From Neomegalonema perideroedes DSM 15528 (GTDB lineage: Bacteria; Pseudomonadota; Alphaproteobacteria; Rhodobacterales; Rhodobacteraceae), in contig NZ_KB893654.1 of assembly GCF_000374145.1 (NCBI RefSeq), forward strand, positions 1,050,117-1,114,116: 64,000 nucleotides of DNA, in the 5' to 3' direction. The notes below the pieces were generated by a model, which searched no databases, was not told the origin of the DNA, and saw nothing but the letters and a program-made list of their open reading frames with translations. The translations under genes and the position numbers were made by a program. Shown here piece after piece: positions 52,592-62,489 of the stretch (position 1 is the stretch's first letter; each line of letters starts with the position of its first letter).

Positions 52592-53482
52592 TTGCTCATC
52601 CGTCATCTGGATTTCTTCGTCACCCTCGCCGAGGAGCGGCATTTCGGCCGCGCGGCGGATCTCTGCGGCGTGACCCAGCCCGCTTTATCTTTGGCCCTGC
52701 GCAAGCTGGAGGAGGATCTCGGCGTCACGCTGATCCTGCGGGGACAGCGTTTCATGGGACTCACCGCCGAAGGCGAGCGCGTGTTGATCTGGGGGCGCCG
52801 CATCCTCGCCGATTACGGCGACCTCCGCGCGGCGCTCGACGGGCGGCGCAAGGGCGGCCTGACGGGAGCTCTGCGGCTGGGCGTCCTTTCGGCGGCGGCG
52901 CCTTTGGTCCCGGCGCTCTCCGCCCGCTTCGAGGCGCGCAATCCTCTGGCGCGGGTCTCGATCAGCCAGCTTGCGCCGGAGGCGATCCTCGAAGGGCTGC
53001 GCGGCCTCGCGCTGGAGGGCGGCCTCACGCGCGCCCCGGAGGAGGAGGCCGAAGGGCTCGTCTGGACGCCGCTCTGGCGCGAGGCGCCGCTCTTCGCCTG
53101 CCGCAAGGACCACCCCTTCGCCTCGGGCCTCGCCCATGGCTGGAGCGACGCCGCCAGTCAGCCCCTCTGCGCGACGGAGGAGACGGCGCGCCGGGAGTTC
53201 GCTCCGCGCAAGATCCGCGCGGCGGTGGTCTGCTCCGGGCTGGACGGCGTGCTGGCCCATCTGCGGGAGGGGCTCTGGTGCGCCGTGGTCCCGGAGGCTT
53301 TCCGCCATCTGCTCGGCGCGGAGGATGAGATTCTTCTGCATCCGCTGGACGAGGAGTCGGCGGCCCCGAGCCTCGGCCTGCTCACGGCGGCGCGCGAGCC
53401 GCCTTCGCCCATGGCTCAGGCGCTGCTTGACTGCGTCGCCGCGCTGCGCGAGGAGTGGACGCAGGCCGCCCCCTCCGCCTGA
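52592..53482 (+). CDS. LysR-type transcriptional regulator
   Basis: A 296-residue regulator. The N-terminal helix-turn-helix is FFVTLAEERHFGRAADLCGVTQPALSLALRKLEEDLGVTL, followed by a linker helix and a periplasmic-binding-like effector domain (GALRLGVLSAAAPLVPALSA). A TTG start is supported by GAGGAG six bases upstream and by the natural LysR start (IRHLDFFV). It follows the OsmC-like gene in the same direction and probably controls this cluster; the ligand is unknown. Confidence 0.9.
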   Translation: MLIRHLDFFVTLAEERHFGRAADLCGVTQPALSLALRKLEEDLGVTLILRGQRFMGLTAEGERVLIWGRRILADYGDLRAALDGRRKGGLTGALRLGVLSAAAPLVPALSARFEARNPLARVSISQLAPEAILEGLRGLALEGGLTRAPEEEAEGLVWTPLWREAPLFACRKDHPFASGLAHGWSDAASQPLCATEETARREFAPRKIRAAVVCSGLDGVLAHLREGLWCAVVPEAFRHLLGAEDEILLHPLDEESAAPSLGLLTAAREPPSPMAQALLDCVAALREEWTQAAPSA

Positions 53483-53538
53483 GCGCGGCGGAGCCTATCC
53501 CCCAAGACATGCCCGGTTCGGGAAGAGGAGGAGCCGTC

Positions 53539-54744
53539 TTGTCGACCGCCGCCAGCCTTCAGGACGCGTCCTCCGACGCGGGGCTTCTGAGCCGGAGCTC
53601 CGTGCTGATCGTCGACGACGAAGCGGGGATGCGCAATTTCCTCTGGCGGATTCTCGGGCCGCGCTGCCGCCGGGTCGAACAGGCCGCCGATCTGGAGGAG
53701 GCGGAGGAATGGCTGGCCGTCGAGGCCTTCGACCTGATCGTCCTCGACAATATGCTCGGCGAGGCGCGGGGCCTCGACTGGCTCGCGCGCCAGCGGGAGA
53801 AGGGCCATACGCCGCCTGTGGTGCTGATCTCGGCCTTCGGCGATCTCGAAATGGCCATCGAGGCCATGCAGGCGGGCGCCGCCGATCTGGTGCTCAAGCC
53901 CTTCCGGGCGAACCAGATCCTCAACGCCGCCTTGCGCGCCGTCGAGCGGAGCCGCCTCAAGGCTGAAAACACCCTCTTGCGCCGCGAGATCCGCCGCGCC
54001 TCGGAGGAGACGGCTCGTCTGACCGGCGCTTCGCCCGCCATGGAGGAGATCCGCGCGGCCATCGCTCAGGCGGCGCCCTCGCCGAGCTCGGCGCTGCTGA
54101 CCGGAGAATCCGGGACGGGCAAGGAGGTCGCGGCGCGGATGATCCACAGCCTGTCGGACCGCGCGGATCGCCCCTTCATCCCCGTCGATTGCGCGGCCAT
54201 GCCGGAGGAGATGGCGGAATCCGAGCTGTTCGGCCATGTCGAGGGCGCTTTCCCCGGCGCCAAAGGGCGGCGCGAGGGGCTTTTTCTTCAGGCTCAGGGC
54301 GGGACGCTCTTCTTCGACGAAATCGCGGAGGCGCCGCTCTCGACGCAAGCGAAGCTCCTGCGGGTTCTGGAGGAGCGCCGGGTGCGGCCCCTCGGAGCGG
54401 AGCGCGCCTTTCCGGTCGACGTGCGGCTGATCTTCTCCGCGAAGGCCGATCTGGAGGCGCGGGCGGCCGAGGGCCTCTTCCGGGCCGATCTCTATCACCG
54501 GATCAATGTGCTGCGGCTGCATTTGCCGCCTCTGCGGGAGCGCCGCGAGGACATCCCCGAATTGGCGCGGCTCTTCATGGCGCAGCTGGCGCAGAGGCTG
54601 AATCGTCCCGCCCTGCCGATCCCGCCCGAGGTCGAGGCGGCTCTGAAGGCTCAGGACTGGCCGGGGAACTTGCGCGAATTGCGCAATTTCATCGAGCGGG
54701 CTTTGATCCTCGGGCGTCTCCCCGCCGATTCCGCTCATGGCTAA
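53539..54744 (+). CDS. NtrC-type response regulator lacking the DNA-binding domain, variant GAFTGA loop
   Basis: A 401-residue protein. The receiver domain has DDE at 26-28, Asp70 in LIVLDNMLG and Lys120. The AAA+ domain has Walker A GESGTGKE at 189-196 and Walker B LFFDE near 257-261. The sigma54-contacting loop reads GAFPGA (236-241), with Pro in place of the invariant Thr. The chain stops just after NLRELRNFIERALIL, so the C-terminal Fis-type helix-turn-helix is missing. A TTG start at 53539 is chosen because of the AGGAGGAG site. The kinase gene overlaps its end by eight bases. Confidence 0.85.
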   Translation: MSTAASLQDASSDAGLLSRSSVLIVDDEAGMRNFLWRILGPRCRRVEQAADLEEAEEWLAVEAFDLIVLDNMLGEARGLDWLARQREKGHTPPVVLISAFGDLEMAIEAMQAGAADLVLKPFRANQILNAALRAVERSRLKAENTLLRREIRRASEETARLTGASPAMEEIRAAIAQAAPSPSSALLTGESGTGKEVAARMIHSLSDRADRPFIPVDCAAMPEEMAESELFGHVEGAFPGAKGRREGLFLQAQGGTLFFDEIAEAPLSTQAKLLRVLEERRVRPLGAERAFPVDVRLIFSAKADLEARAAEGLFRADLYHRINVLRLHLPPLRERREDIPELARLFMAQLAQRLNRPALPIPPEVEAALKAQDWPGNLRELRNFIERALILGRLPADSAHG

Positions 54745-56734
54745 AGCCGCCGGAAGCTCCGTCCGGCTCCGGCTGCTCCTCCTCGCGCTTTTGCCGACGC
54801 TGCTTCTGACGCCTCTGCTGATCGGCGTGACGACCACGCGCTGGACTTGGCGCATGGATCAGGTGCTCATCGCCCGTGTGGCCAGCGATCTGGCGGTGGC
54901 GCGGCGCTATCTGCTGGAGCGCGTCGAGGGCGCGGGCCGGGCCGTGGAGGCTCTGGGGCTTTCGGCGGAGTTTCAGGGCCGCCTCGCCGCCGGAGATTCC
55001 GCCGCTCTGCTCGCCGAAAGCCGCGCAAGGCTCGGCCTTGATTATCTGCTCCTGACCGACGAAGCGGGGCGGATTCTCGCCGCCAGCCCTCCGGAGGCGC
55101 ATCCGGCGCCGGAAAGCCCCTTGCTCGCTCCGGAGCGGAGCGGCGGCGAAATCCTGCTGATCGGGCCGGAGGATCTGGCGGCGCTCTCGCCCGCTCTGGC
55201 CGAGCGCGCCCGCATTCCCCTGAGCGACGCCTCCGGCGAGGAGAGGCGCGGGCTGATCGTCCGGGCGACGAGCCGCGCGCCTCTGGCGGATGGGGCGGCG
55301 GGCCTGCTGACGGGCGGGCTTCTGCTGAACCGCGACGAGGGCTTCGTGGACCGCATCGGCGATCTCGTTTATCCGGCCACCCGCCCGGAGACGCCGCCGG
55401 AAGCCCGCGAGGGGCTGGATCTCGGCGTGGTCACGTTGTTTCTGGAGGATCTGCGCGTCGCCACCACCCTGCGCCCCTCGGGCGGGGCGCGCGCCTTGGG
55501 CACCCGCGCCTCCGAGGCGGTGCGCGCGCAGGTTCTGGAGCAGGGCGAAGGCTGGCGCGATCTCGCCTTCGTGGTCGACGCCTGGTATTTCTCGGCCTAT
55601 GACGCGATCCATGACGCCCAAGGCCGCCGCGTCGGGATGCTCTACGCCGGAGTCCCCAAGGCGCCTTACGCCGCCGCCCGCCGGATCACATGGGCGATCA
55701 GCGGGGCGGCCTTTCTCGCCGTGGCTTTGCTGACTCTGCCCTTGTTCCTGCGCTGGGCGCGGAGCGTCTTCCGGCCGCTGGAGGCCATGGGCGCGACCAT
55801 CTCGCGCGTCGAGGCCGGAGACATGGCCGCGCGGAGCCGCGCCGCCTCCGGCCCGAGCGCGGATGAAATCGCGCGGCTCGCGCGGCATTTCGATGGGTTG
55901 CTCGATCAGCTTCAGGCGCGGGATCAGGAGTTGCGCGGGCTCAACGGCGATCTCAACGCCCGCGTGGAGGCCCGCACGGCGGAGCTTCTGCGCGCCAATC
56001 AGGCGCTCGAAGCCGCGACGCGGCGTCTCATCCTCTCGGAGAAGCTGGCGGCCATCGGCGAGATGGCGGCGGGCGTCGCGCATGAGATCAACAATCCTCT
56101 GGCGGTGATGCAGGGCAATCTCGAAGTTCTGCGCATGTTGCTGGAGGATCGCCTCGGCGAGGTCGGGACGGAGCTTCATCTGATCGAGGAGCAGGTGTCC
56201 CGCATGGAGGCTCTGGCGCGCCAGCTTCTGCAATTCGCCCGGCCGGAGGAATTCGCCGAGGGCGCCGTGAACGCCGATCCGCGTCGGGTGGCGGAGGGGA
56301 TCCGGCCTCTGCTGCGCCATCTGCTGGAGGCGGGCGGCGTGGATCTGGCGCTGGATCCGCGCTCTGCGCGGCGGGTCGCGATGAGCGCCCATGAATTGCG
56401 GCAGATTCTGGTCAATCTGCTCTCCAACGCCGTTCAGGCCACGCCCCGGGGCGGCGTGGTGCGACTCTTCAGCGAAGACTCCGCCTCGGAGGACGGCCGC
56501 CCCGGAGTCGCGCTGACGATCCGGGATCAGGGCCCGGGCATGAAGCCCGAAGTCCTCGCGCGGATCTTCGACCCCTTCTTCACCACGCGGGGCTTGCGCG
56601 GAACGGGCTTAGGTCTGGCGATTTGCCAGACTCTGGTCGCCCGGCGCGGCGGAGAACTCCGCGCCCGGAGCGCGCCGGGAGAGGGGTCGAGCTTCACGCT
56701 CTGGCTGCCTGAGGAAGCCCCCTCCGTCGGCTGA
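54737..56734 (+). CDS. Membrane sensor histidine kinase (cache-type sensor)
   Basis: A 665-residue kinase. Membrane helices lie near 12-32 and 317-340 with a periplasmic sensing domain of about 280 residues between, ending in VDAWYFSAYDAIHDAQGRRVGMLYAG as in Cache domains. HAMP, a coiled coil (385-435) and the H-box AGVAHEINNPLAVMQ with His449 follow, then a HATPase domain with VNLLSNAVQAT, DQGPGM and GTGLGLAICQTL. The overlap with the preceding regulator gene indicates a cognate pair of the DctB/NtrB branch. Confidence 0.9.
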   Translation: MAKAAGSSVRLRLLLLALLPTLLLTPLLIGVTTTRWTWRMDQVLIARVASDLAVARRYLLERVEGAGRAVEALGLSAEFQGRLAAGDSAALLAESRARLGLDYLLLTDEAGRILAASPPEAHPAPESPLLAPERSGGEILLIGPEDLAALSPALAERARIPLSDASGEERRGLIVRATSRAPLADGAAGLLTGGLLLNRDEGFVDRIGDLVYPATRPETPPEAREGLDLGVVTLFLEDLRVATTLRPSGGARALGTRASEAVRAQVLEQGEGWRDLAFVVDAWYFSAYDAIHDAQGRRVGMLYAGVPKAPYAAARRITWAISGAAFLAVALLTLPLFLRWARSVFRPLEAMGATISRVEAGDMAARSRAASGPSADEIARLARHFDGLLDQLQARDQELRGLNGDLNARVEARTAELLRANQALEAATRRLILSEKLAAIGEMAAGVAHEINNPLAVMQGNLEVLRMLLEDRLGEVGTELHLIEEQVSRMEALARQLLQFARPEEFAEGAVNADPRRVAEGIRPLLRHLLEAGGVDLALDPRSARRVAMSAHELRQILVNLLSNAVQATPRGGVVRLFSEDSASEDGRPGVALTIRDQGPGMKPEVLARIFDPFFTTRGLRGTGLGLAICQTLVARRGGELRARSAPGEGSSFTLWLPEEAPSVG

Positions 56735-56742
56735 TAAGCGAT

Positions 56743-56760
56743 GCTGATCATGTCATCAGC
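56743..56760. promoter_or_regulatory. Inverted repeat upstream of the formate dehydrogenase operon
   Basis: GCTGAT (56743-56748) and ATCAGC (56755-56760) form a dyad with a 6-nt spacer, in the 154-bp gap between the kinase gene and fdnG. It could be an operator for the downstream genes; no regulator is assigned. Confidence 0.35.
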
Positions 56761-56888
56761 GTTTCCATGCGTCTGAAGCGCGCATTGTCTGAGCCTCAGC
56801 CTCAGGGAAGATGAAATTTCGCTGATCAAGGGAGGTTTCCGCTCCCGCCTCATCGCTCGCGAAGGCAAGCCAGCCAAAGGGGGGTTTC

Positions 56889-59800
56889 GTGAACGTCAAC
56901 CTGTCTCGCCGCAGTTTTCTAAAACTGGCGGGCGCCGGAGCGGCGGCCACGTCGCTCGGGGCCATGGGCTTCGGCGCGGCCGAAGCGGCGGTCGCCGCGC
57001 GCGTCCGACCCTTCAAGCTGGTCACGACGACCGAAACCCGCTCGATCTGCACCTATTGCTCGGTCGCCTGCGGAATCATCATGTACTCCAACGGCGATTT
57101 CAAAGCCGGGGAGCAGGCCGAGCTCGTCCATATCGAGGGCGACGCCGACCACCCGACCAATCGGGGCACGCTCTGCCCCAAGGGCGCGGCGCTCAAGGAC
57201 TTCATCAAATCCGAGACCCGGACCACGGTTCCGCGCTATCGCGAGCCGGGCGGGACCGCATGGCGCGAAGTCTCGTGGGATTTCGCCCTCGATAAGATCG
57301 CCCGCCACATCAAGGACGACCGCGACGCCAATTTCGTCGAGACGAACGACGCGGGCGTGACGGTGAACCGCTGGACCACCGCCGGATTCCTCGCGGCTTC
57401 GGGCGGCACCAATGAAACCGGCTGGCTGACGTGGAAGACCACCCGCGCGCTCGGCTTGTTGCCTCTGGATAATCAGGCTCGCGTCTGACACGGCCCCACG
57501 GTGGCCAGTTTGGCCCCGACCTTCGGCCGCGGAGCGATGACGAACGCCTGGACGGACATTAAAAATACGGATCTCGTGATCGTCATGGGCGGCAACGCCG
57601 CCGAAGCCCATCCTTGCGGCTTCAAATGGGTGACCGAGGCCAAACATCATAACGGCGCCAAGCTGATCGTGGTGGATCCGCGCTTCACCCGCACGGCCTC
57701 CGTGGCGGACGTCTATGCGCCCGTGCGCCCCGGCTCGGACATCGCGTGGCTGATGGGCGTGATCCGCTATTGCCTGAAGAACGACAAGGTGCAGTGGGAT
57801 TACGTCAAAGCCTACACCAACGCGACCTATCTGATCCGTGAGGATTTCGGCTGGTCCGAAGGGCTCTTCACCGGCTATGACGAAGAGAAGCGCGATTTCG
57901 ACCGCAGCTCATGGGAATATCAGATGGACGATCAGGGCCAGCCCCTGACCGATCCCACGCTGACTCATCCCCGCTGCGTCTGGAATCTGCTGAAGGAGCA
58001 TGTCGAGGTCTATACGCCGGAATTCGTCTCGAATCTGACCGGCACGCCCATCGATCGCTATCTGCAAATCTGCGGCATGATCGGCGAGACCTCGGCCAAG
58101 GATAAAGTGATGACCTCGCTTTACGCCTTGGGCTGGACGCAGCATTCCAAGGGGGCTCAGAACATCCGCGGCATGGCGATGCTGCAATTGATCCTCGGCA
58201 ACATCGGGCTTCCGGGCGGCGGCGTGAACGCTCTGCGCGGCCATGCGAATATTCAGGGCCTGACCGACATCGGGCTTTTGTCGCATATGATGCCGGGCTA
58301 CATGAACCTCCCCACGGAGCGCGAGCCCGAACTCGCCGATTGGCTCAAGGCCCGCGAGAACAAGCCGATGTTCCCCGGTCAGACCAGCTTCTGGCGGAAC
58401 ACCGACAAGTTCATGGTCTCCTTCCTGAAGTCCCTTTGGGGCGAGAAGGCTCAGGCTGAAAACGACTGGGGTTATGGCTGGCTGCCTAAGCTGGACGTGC
58501 CTTATTACGACATCCTGCGCGTCTTCGACATGATGGATCGCGGCGAGGTCAACCTCTACATCTGTCAGGGGTTCAATCCGCTTCTCTCCTTCCCGAACCG
58601 CGCGAAGCTGACTTCGGCGCTCTCGAAGCTGAAGCTTCTGGTCTCCATCGACCCGCTCCAGACCGAGACGGTGAACTTCTGGCAGGACCACGGGATCTAC
58701 AACGACGTCGACCCCACGAAGATCATGACCGAGGTCATCGAGCTTCCTTCGACCTGCTTCGCCGAAGACGACGGCGCTACGGTGAACTCCGGACGCTGGC
58801 TGCAATGGCATTGGCAGGCGGCGACGCCTCCGGGAAGCGCCAAACACGACACATGGATCATGGCGCAGCTCTTCCTGCGGGTGAAGAAGCTCTATGAGGA
58901 GGAAGGCGGCGCCAATCCCGAGCCCATCATGAGCCTCTCATGGGATTACCATGAGCCGGAGAATCCTCATCCCGAGGAGCTGGCCAAGGAGATGAACGGC
59001 CGGGCTCTGGCGGATCTGCCGGATCCGAACGATCCGACGAAAGCGATCCGCAAGGCGGGCGAGCTGCTCGACAATTTCGGCCAGCTCCGCGCCGACGGCT
59101 CCACCATGTCGGGCTGCTGGATCTACGCCGGATCCTGGACCGAGGCCGGAAACATGATGGCCCGTCGCGACAATCACGACGAAGGCGGCGTGGGCACCTA
59201 TCTCGGCTGGACCTTCGCCTGGCCCGCCAATCGGCGCATCCTCTATAACCGCGCCTCCTGCGATCTTCAGGGCAAGCCTTGGGATCCGAAGCGCAAGCTT
59301 CTGGAGTGGAACGGCGCGCGCTGGGAGGGCTTCGACGTGCCCGACATCTCGCCGACCGCCAAGCCCGAAGAGGTCATGCCCTTCATCATGAATCCCGAAG
59401 GCACGGCGCGGCTCTTCTCGCGCAAACTCCTGCGGGACGGGCCTTTCCCGACCCATATGGAGCCTTGGGAGAGCCCGATTCAGAATCCCTTCAATAAGGA
59501 GATGCGCGGCAATCCCGTCGGGCGGATCTTCCCGCAGGATCTCGCGCAGCTGGGGACCAGCGAGGAATTCCCCTTCGTCGGGACCTCCTATCGCCTGACC
59601 GAGCATTTCCACTATTGGACCAAACACTCGAAGACCAACGCCGTCCTCCAGCCGGAGTTCTTCGTGGAGATCTCGGTGGAGCTGGCCGAACTGCGCGGCA
59701 TCCGCAAGGGCGGCCGGGTGAGGATCTGGAATAAGCGCGGCGAAATCTGGGCCAAGGCGGTGGTCACCAAACGCATCAAGCCGCTGCTCTGCGACGGCAA

Positions 59801-59972
59801 GGAGGTCCATGTGGTGGGCGTTCCGCTGCATTGGGGCTTCATGGGGGCGGCGCGCAAGGGCTTCGGCCCGAACAGCCTGACCGTCTTCGCCGGAGACGCC
59901 AACATCGACACGCCGGAATCCAAGGTCTTCCTCGTGAACATCGAGCCGGCTTCAGGGGATCTCATCGCATGA
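56889..59972 (+). CDS. fdnG: Formate dehydrogenase-N alpha subunit, selenocysteine-containing
   Basis: A 1027-residue molybdopterin enzyme oxidising formate on the periplasmic side. The TAT motif is SRRSFLKL at residues 6-13. A [4Fe-4S] cluster is bound by the CxxCxxxC motif of TYCSVACG plus a distal Cys in [10 protein letters not shown]. An in-frame TGA at 57486-57488, in the context [15 protein letters not shown], is exactly where fdnG/fdoG proteins carry selenocysteine, the active-site residue. Without reading it as Sec the gene would appear split. The GTG start at 56889 follows AAAGGGGG. It is coupled to the beta subunit by an ATGA overlap. Confidence 0.93.
57486..57521 (+). promoter_or_regulatory. 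UGA codon and bacterial SECIS element of fdnG
   Basis: The Sec codon TGA (57486-57488) is followed by a hairpin: GGCC (57503-57506) and GGCC (57512-57515) enclose loop AGTTT, with GGT (57500-57502) and ACC (57519-57521) able to extend the stem. Position, 15 nt after UGA, and the GT in the apical loop match the bacterial SECIS of formate dehydrogenases. SelB would read it; selABCD are not in this window. Confidence 0.75.
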
Positions 59973-60976
59973 CGACCCTCGCGCCCGAACCTCTGACGGC
60001 GGCCTCCAATCCGCCGACCCAGCCTCTGGAGAGCAATCTCCTGCCGACCGACGTGCGGCGCATCTCGGCGACGGCCCATGTTCCGCCGCCGACGCGCCAG
60101 CTCACCGAGGTGGCGAAGCTCATCGACGTGTCCAAATGCATCGGCTGCAAGGCTTGCCAATCGGCCTGCATCCAGTGGAACGACACCCATCCGGCGGTCG
60201 AGGAGAATGTGGGGATCTATGAGAATCCCCATGATCTGACGCCGGACATGTTCACCCTGATGCGCTTCGCCGAATGGGAGAACCCCGAGACCAACGAACT
60301 CGAATGGCTGATCCGCAAGGACGGCTGCATGCATTGCGAGGATCCGGGCTGTCTGAAAAGCTGTCCGGCGCCGGGCGCCATCGTGCAATACACCAACGGC
60401 GTCGTGGACTTCATTTCGGACAACTGCATCGGCTGCGGCTATTGCGTGAAGGGCTGCCCCTTCGACGTGCCCCGCATCCATAAGACGGCGCATGTCTCGA
60501 AGAAATGCACCCTCTGCTCCGACCGCATCGCGGTGGGGCAGGGCCCGGCCTGCGCCAAAGCCTGCCCGACGCAATGCATCACCTTCGGCCCCAAGGAGGA
60601 GATGAAGGCCCTCGCCGCCGAGCGCGTCGAGGATCTCAAGGAGCGCGGTTACGACAACGCCGGGCTTTACGATCCTCAGGGCGTGGGCGGAACCCATGTG
60701 ATGTATGTGCTGCATCACGCGGACAAGCCCTCGATCTATTCCGGCCTTCCCGACGATCCTCGCATCTCGCCTCTGGTCGAGGCTTGGAAAGGCCCGGCGA
60801 AGAAGCTCGGACTCATGGCGGCGGGCGCGGCCTTTCTGGGCTCGGCGCTGCATGGGATCTTCGCCAAGCCCAATGAGGTCAGCGAGCATGAGGAGGAGGA
60901 GGCCGAGGAGCTTTACGAGGACATCGTCCATGAAGCTCCCGAAGCCGCCGAAGCTTCAGGCGAGGCGGCTCGATGA
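59969..60976 (+). CDS. fdxH: Formate dehydrogenase-N beta (iron-sulfur) subunit
   Basis: A 335-residue electron-transfer subunit with four ferredoxin-type cysteine motifs: [41 protein letters not shown] and CTLCSDR with [10 protein letters not shown]-terminal membrane helix ([18 protein letters not shown]) anchors it, as in FdnH. An acidic tail of about 45 residues follows the anchor. The ATG at 59969 overlaps the fdnG stop, and the frame upstream of it lies inside fdnG. Confidence 0.93.
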   Translation: MTTLAPEPLTAASNPPTQPLESNLLPTDVRRISATAHVPPPTRQLTEVAKLIDVSKCIGCKACQSACIQWNDTHPAVEENVGIYENPHDLTPDMFTLMRFAEWENPETNELEWLIRKDGCMHCEDPGCLKSCPAPGAIVQYTNGVVDFISDNCIGCGYCVKGCPFDVPRIHKTAHVSKKCTLCSDRIAVGQGPACAKACPTQCITFGPKEEMKALAAERVEDLKERGYDNAGLYDPQGVGGTHVMYVLHHADKPSIYSGLPDDPRISPLVEAWKGPAKKLGLMAAGAAFLGSALHGIFAKPNEVSEHEEEEAEELYEDIVHEAPEAAEASGEAAR

Positions 60977-61701
60977 CCGAAAAACGCGTCGATTCCGCGC
61001 CGGGCGACGAGATCGAGAGCGAAGCGCCCTTGCGCGTCTTCCGCTATCGGGGCTTCACGCGGGCGAACCATTGGCTGACCGCCGGCTGCATGATCGTGCT
61101 GTTGCTGTCGGGCGCGGCCTTCTTCCATCCTTCGCTCTTCTGGCTGACCGGACTCTTCGGCGGCGGCCAGACGACGCGCTGGCTGCATCCTCTGGTGGGG
61201 GTGCTGCTGTTCTTCAGCTTCATGGGGCTTTTCCTCCAGATGTGGCGGCTGAATCTGCCGCGTCGCGAGGACGTCGAATGGAGCCTGAAGATCGGCGACG
61301 TGCTCAAGGGCAATGAGGAGAACCTGCCGGAGCTGGGCAAATACAACGCCGGACAAAAAGGCGTCTTCTGGGGCATGTCCGGGCTGATCATGGTGCTGAT
61401 CGTGAGCGGCGTGATGATCTGGGAGGAGTATTTCCCCAATCTCGTCTCGATTCCGGTGCGTCGCGCGGCGGTGGTGGTCCATGCTCTGGCGGCTCTGGGC
61501 TCGCTTTTCATCTTCATCGCCCATGTCTACGCGGCCATCTGGACGCGCGGTACCATCAGCGCCATGACTCGCGGCACGGTGACGGGCGGCTGGGCCTTCC
61601 GGCATCACCGCAAATGGTTCAAGGAATTGGCCCGCCGCAAACGCGACGAGCCTTCGGAGGGGGCGGCGGAAGCGAACGGCGCCGCCGTAAAGCCGCGATG
61701 A
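60973..61701 (+). CDS. fdnI: Formate dehydrogenase-N gamma subunit (cytochrome b556)
   Basis: A 242-residue membrane subunit with four membrane segments. It opens [21 protein letters not shown], with the first haem-ligand His in NHW, and has [38 protein letters not shown] and a final HHRKWFKEL near the C-terminus, matching FdnI/FdoI. It passes electrons from the beta subunit to quinone. Its start overlaps the beta gene's stop as ATGA. No separate formate dehydrogenase accessory (FdhE) is encoded in the window. Confidence 0.92.
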   Translation: MTEKRVDSAPGDEIESEAPLRVFRYRGFTRANHWLTAGCMIVLLLSGAAFFHPSLFWLTGLFGGGQTTRWLHPLVGVLLFFSFMGLFLQMWRLNLPRREDVEWSLKIGDVLKGNEENLPELGKYNAGQKGVFWGMSGLIMVLIVSGVMIWEEYFPNLVSIPVRRAAVVVHALAALGSLFIFIAHVYAAIWTRGTISAMTRGTVTGGWAFRHHRKWFKELARRKRDEPSEGAAEANGAAVKPR

Positions 61702-61769
61702 ACGCCCGGAGGCGCTTCAGCCCTTCATGGAGATCCTGATCTCGGCGTCGAATAGGGATCTCCCCGGCG

Positions 61770-62489
61770 TCATTTAGATTGCGGGCGCAGGGATACGAAC
61801 TCCGCGTCGACGATGAGGAGCGAGGGGGCGAGATCCTGCGCTGAAAAGCTCGACAGAGCCAGACAATCGCGCCAGAAATCAGGCGTAAGGCTCGGAGTCG
61901 GCGTTTGCAGACAAAAGCGCCGCTCCCCCTCAAGACCCAGCCCATAGAGATAGACCAGAGCCTGAGCGTTTCGCGACGCGTCGGCGAGGTCTTGGCGCCA
62001 TGCGCTTTGCGCTCTGGCGAAATCCTCGATGGTCGGATCCAGCAGAACGCGGGTTTCGAAGCCCGCCTTCCGCAAGGCGCTCTCCATGAGCCGGAGATTG
62101 ACGGCGGTTCCGGCGAAGGGCTGCGCGCTATAGCCGGAGACTCCGACGAGCAGAGCGAAGGTCTTCGTCTGCGGCCTGCGGAAGGCGGGGGCCTCGCCTC
62201 CCCTCAGATCGGCCTCCAGTCTGGCGAAGCGGAGGCCTTGGGCGGCCGCGGCGAGGACTTCAGCCGCTGGAGCGGGGTCCGGCGCGGCGGCGATGGCGGC
62301 GGCGAGGCGCGAAGGAAAACAGGTCGCGGCCTGAGGATCTTCGCAATCGCGATCCATGCTGGAGAGGGTCAGCGTGACCGAGGCCTGGGGGGCGGCGGTC
62401 TGGCTGAGGCTAAGGCCGGCTTGGGAAGGCGGCGGGGCGGCGAGGGCGGTCGCGGCCAGAGCGAGGGCCGTCAAAATTTTGCGTTTCAT
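61770..62489 (-). CDS. Caspase-fold homologue without catalytic residues (pseudo-protease)
   Basis: A 239-residue exported protein with a signal peptide (cleavage near SQA-GLS) and an N-terminal region of about 75 residues. A caspase-type domain then opens FALLVGVSGYSAQPFAGTAV, equivalent to HVALVIGNxAY in the active paralogues. At the His motif (active: GHG) it reads GLG, with Leu184. At the Cys motif (active: IVDACR) it reads IVDAEF, with Glu230. Both catalytic positions are therefore changed, and the domain stops shortly after. It may be an inhibitory or regulatory decoy of the family. Its start overlaps a 78-residue frame. Confidence 0.78.
   Translation of the reverse strand: MKRKILTALALAATALAAPPPSQAGLSLSQTAAPQASVTLTLSSMDRDCEDPQAATCFPSRLAAAIAAAPDPAPAAEVLAAAAQGLRFARLEADLRGGEAPAFRRPQTKTFALLVGVSGYSAQPFAGTAVNLRLMESALRKAGFETRVLLDPTIEDFARAQSAWRQDLADASRNAQALVYLYGLGLEGERRFCLQTPTPSLTPDFWRDCLALSSFSAQDLAPSLLIVDAEFVSLRPQSK

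Noticed and set aside
57486..57500. Apparent premature stop splitting formate dehydrogenase alpha into two genes
   Set aside because: The TGA lies at the known selenocysteine position with matching flanks and a SECIS-like hairpin, so it is one gene.
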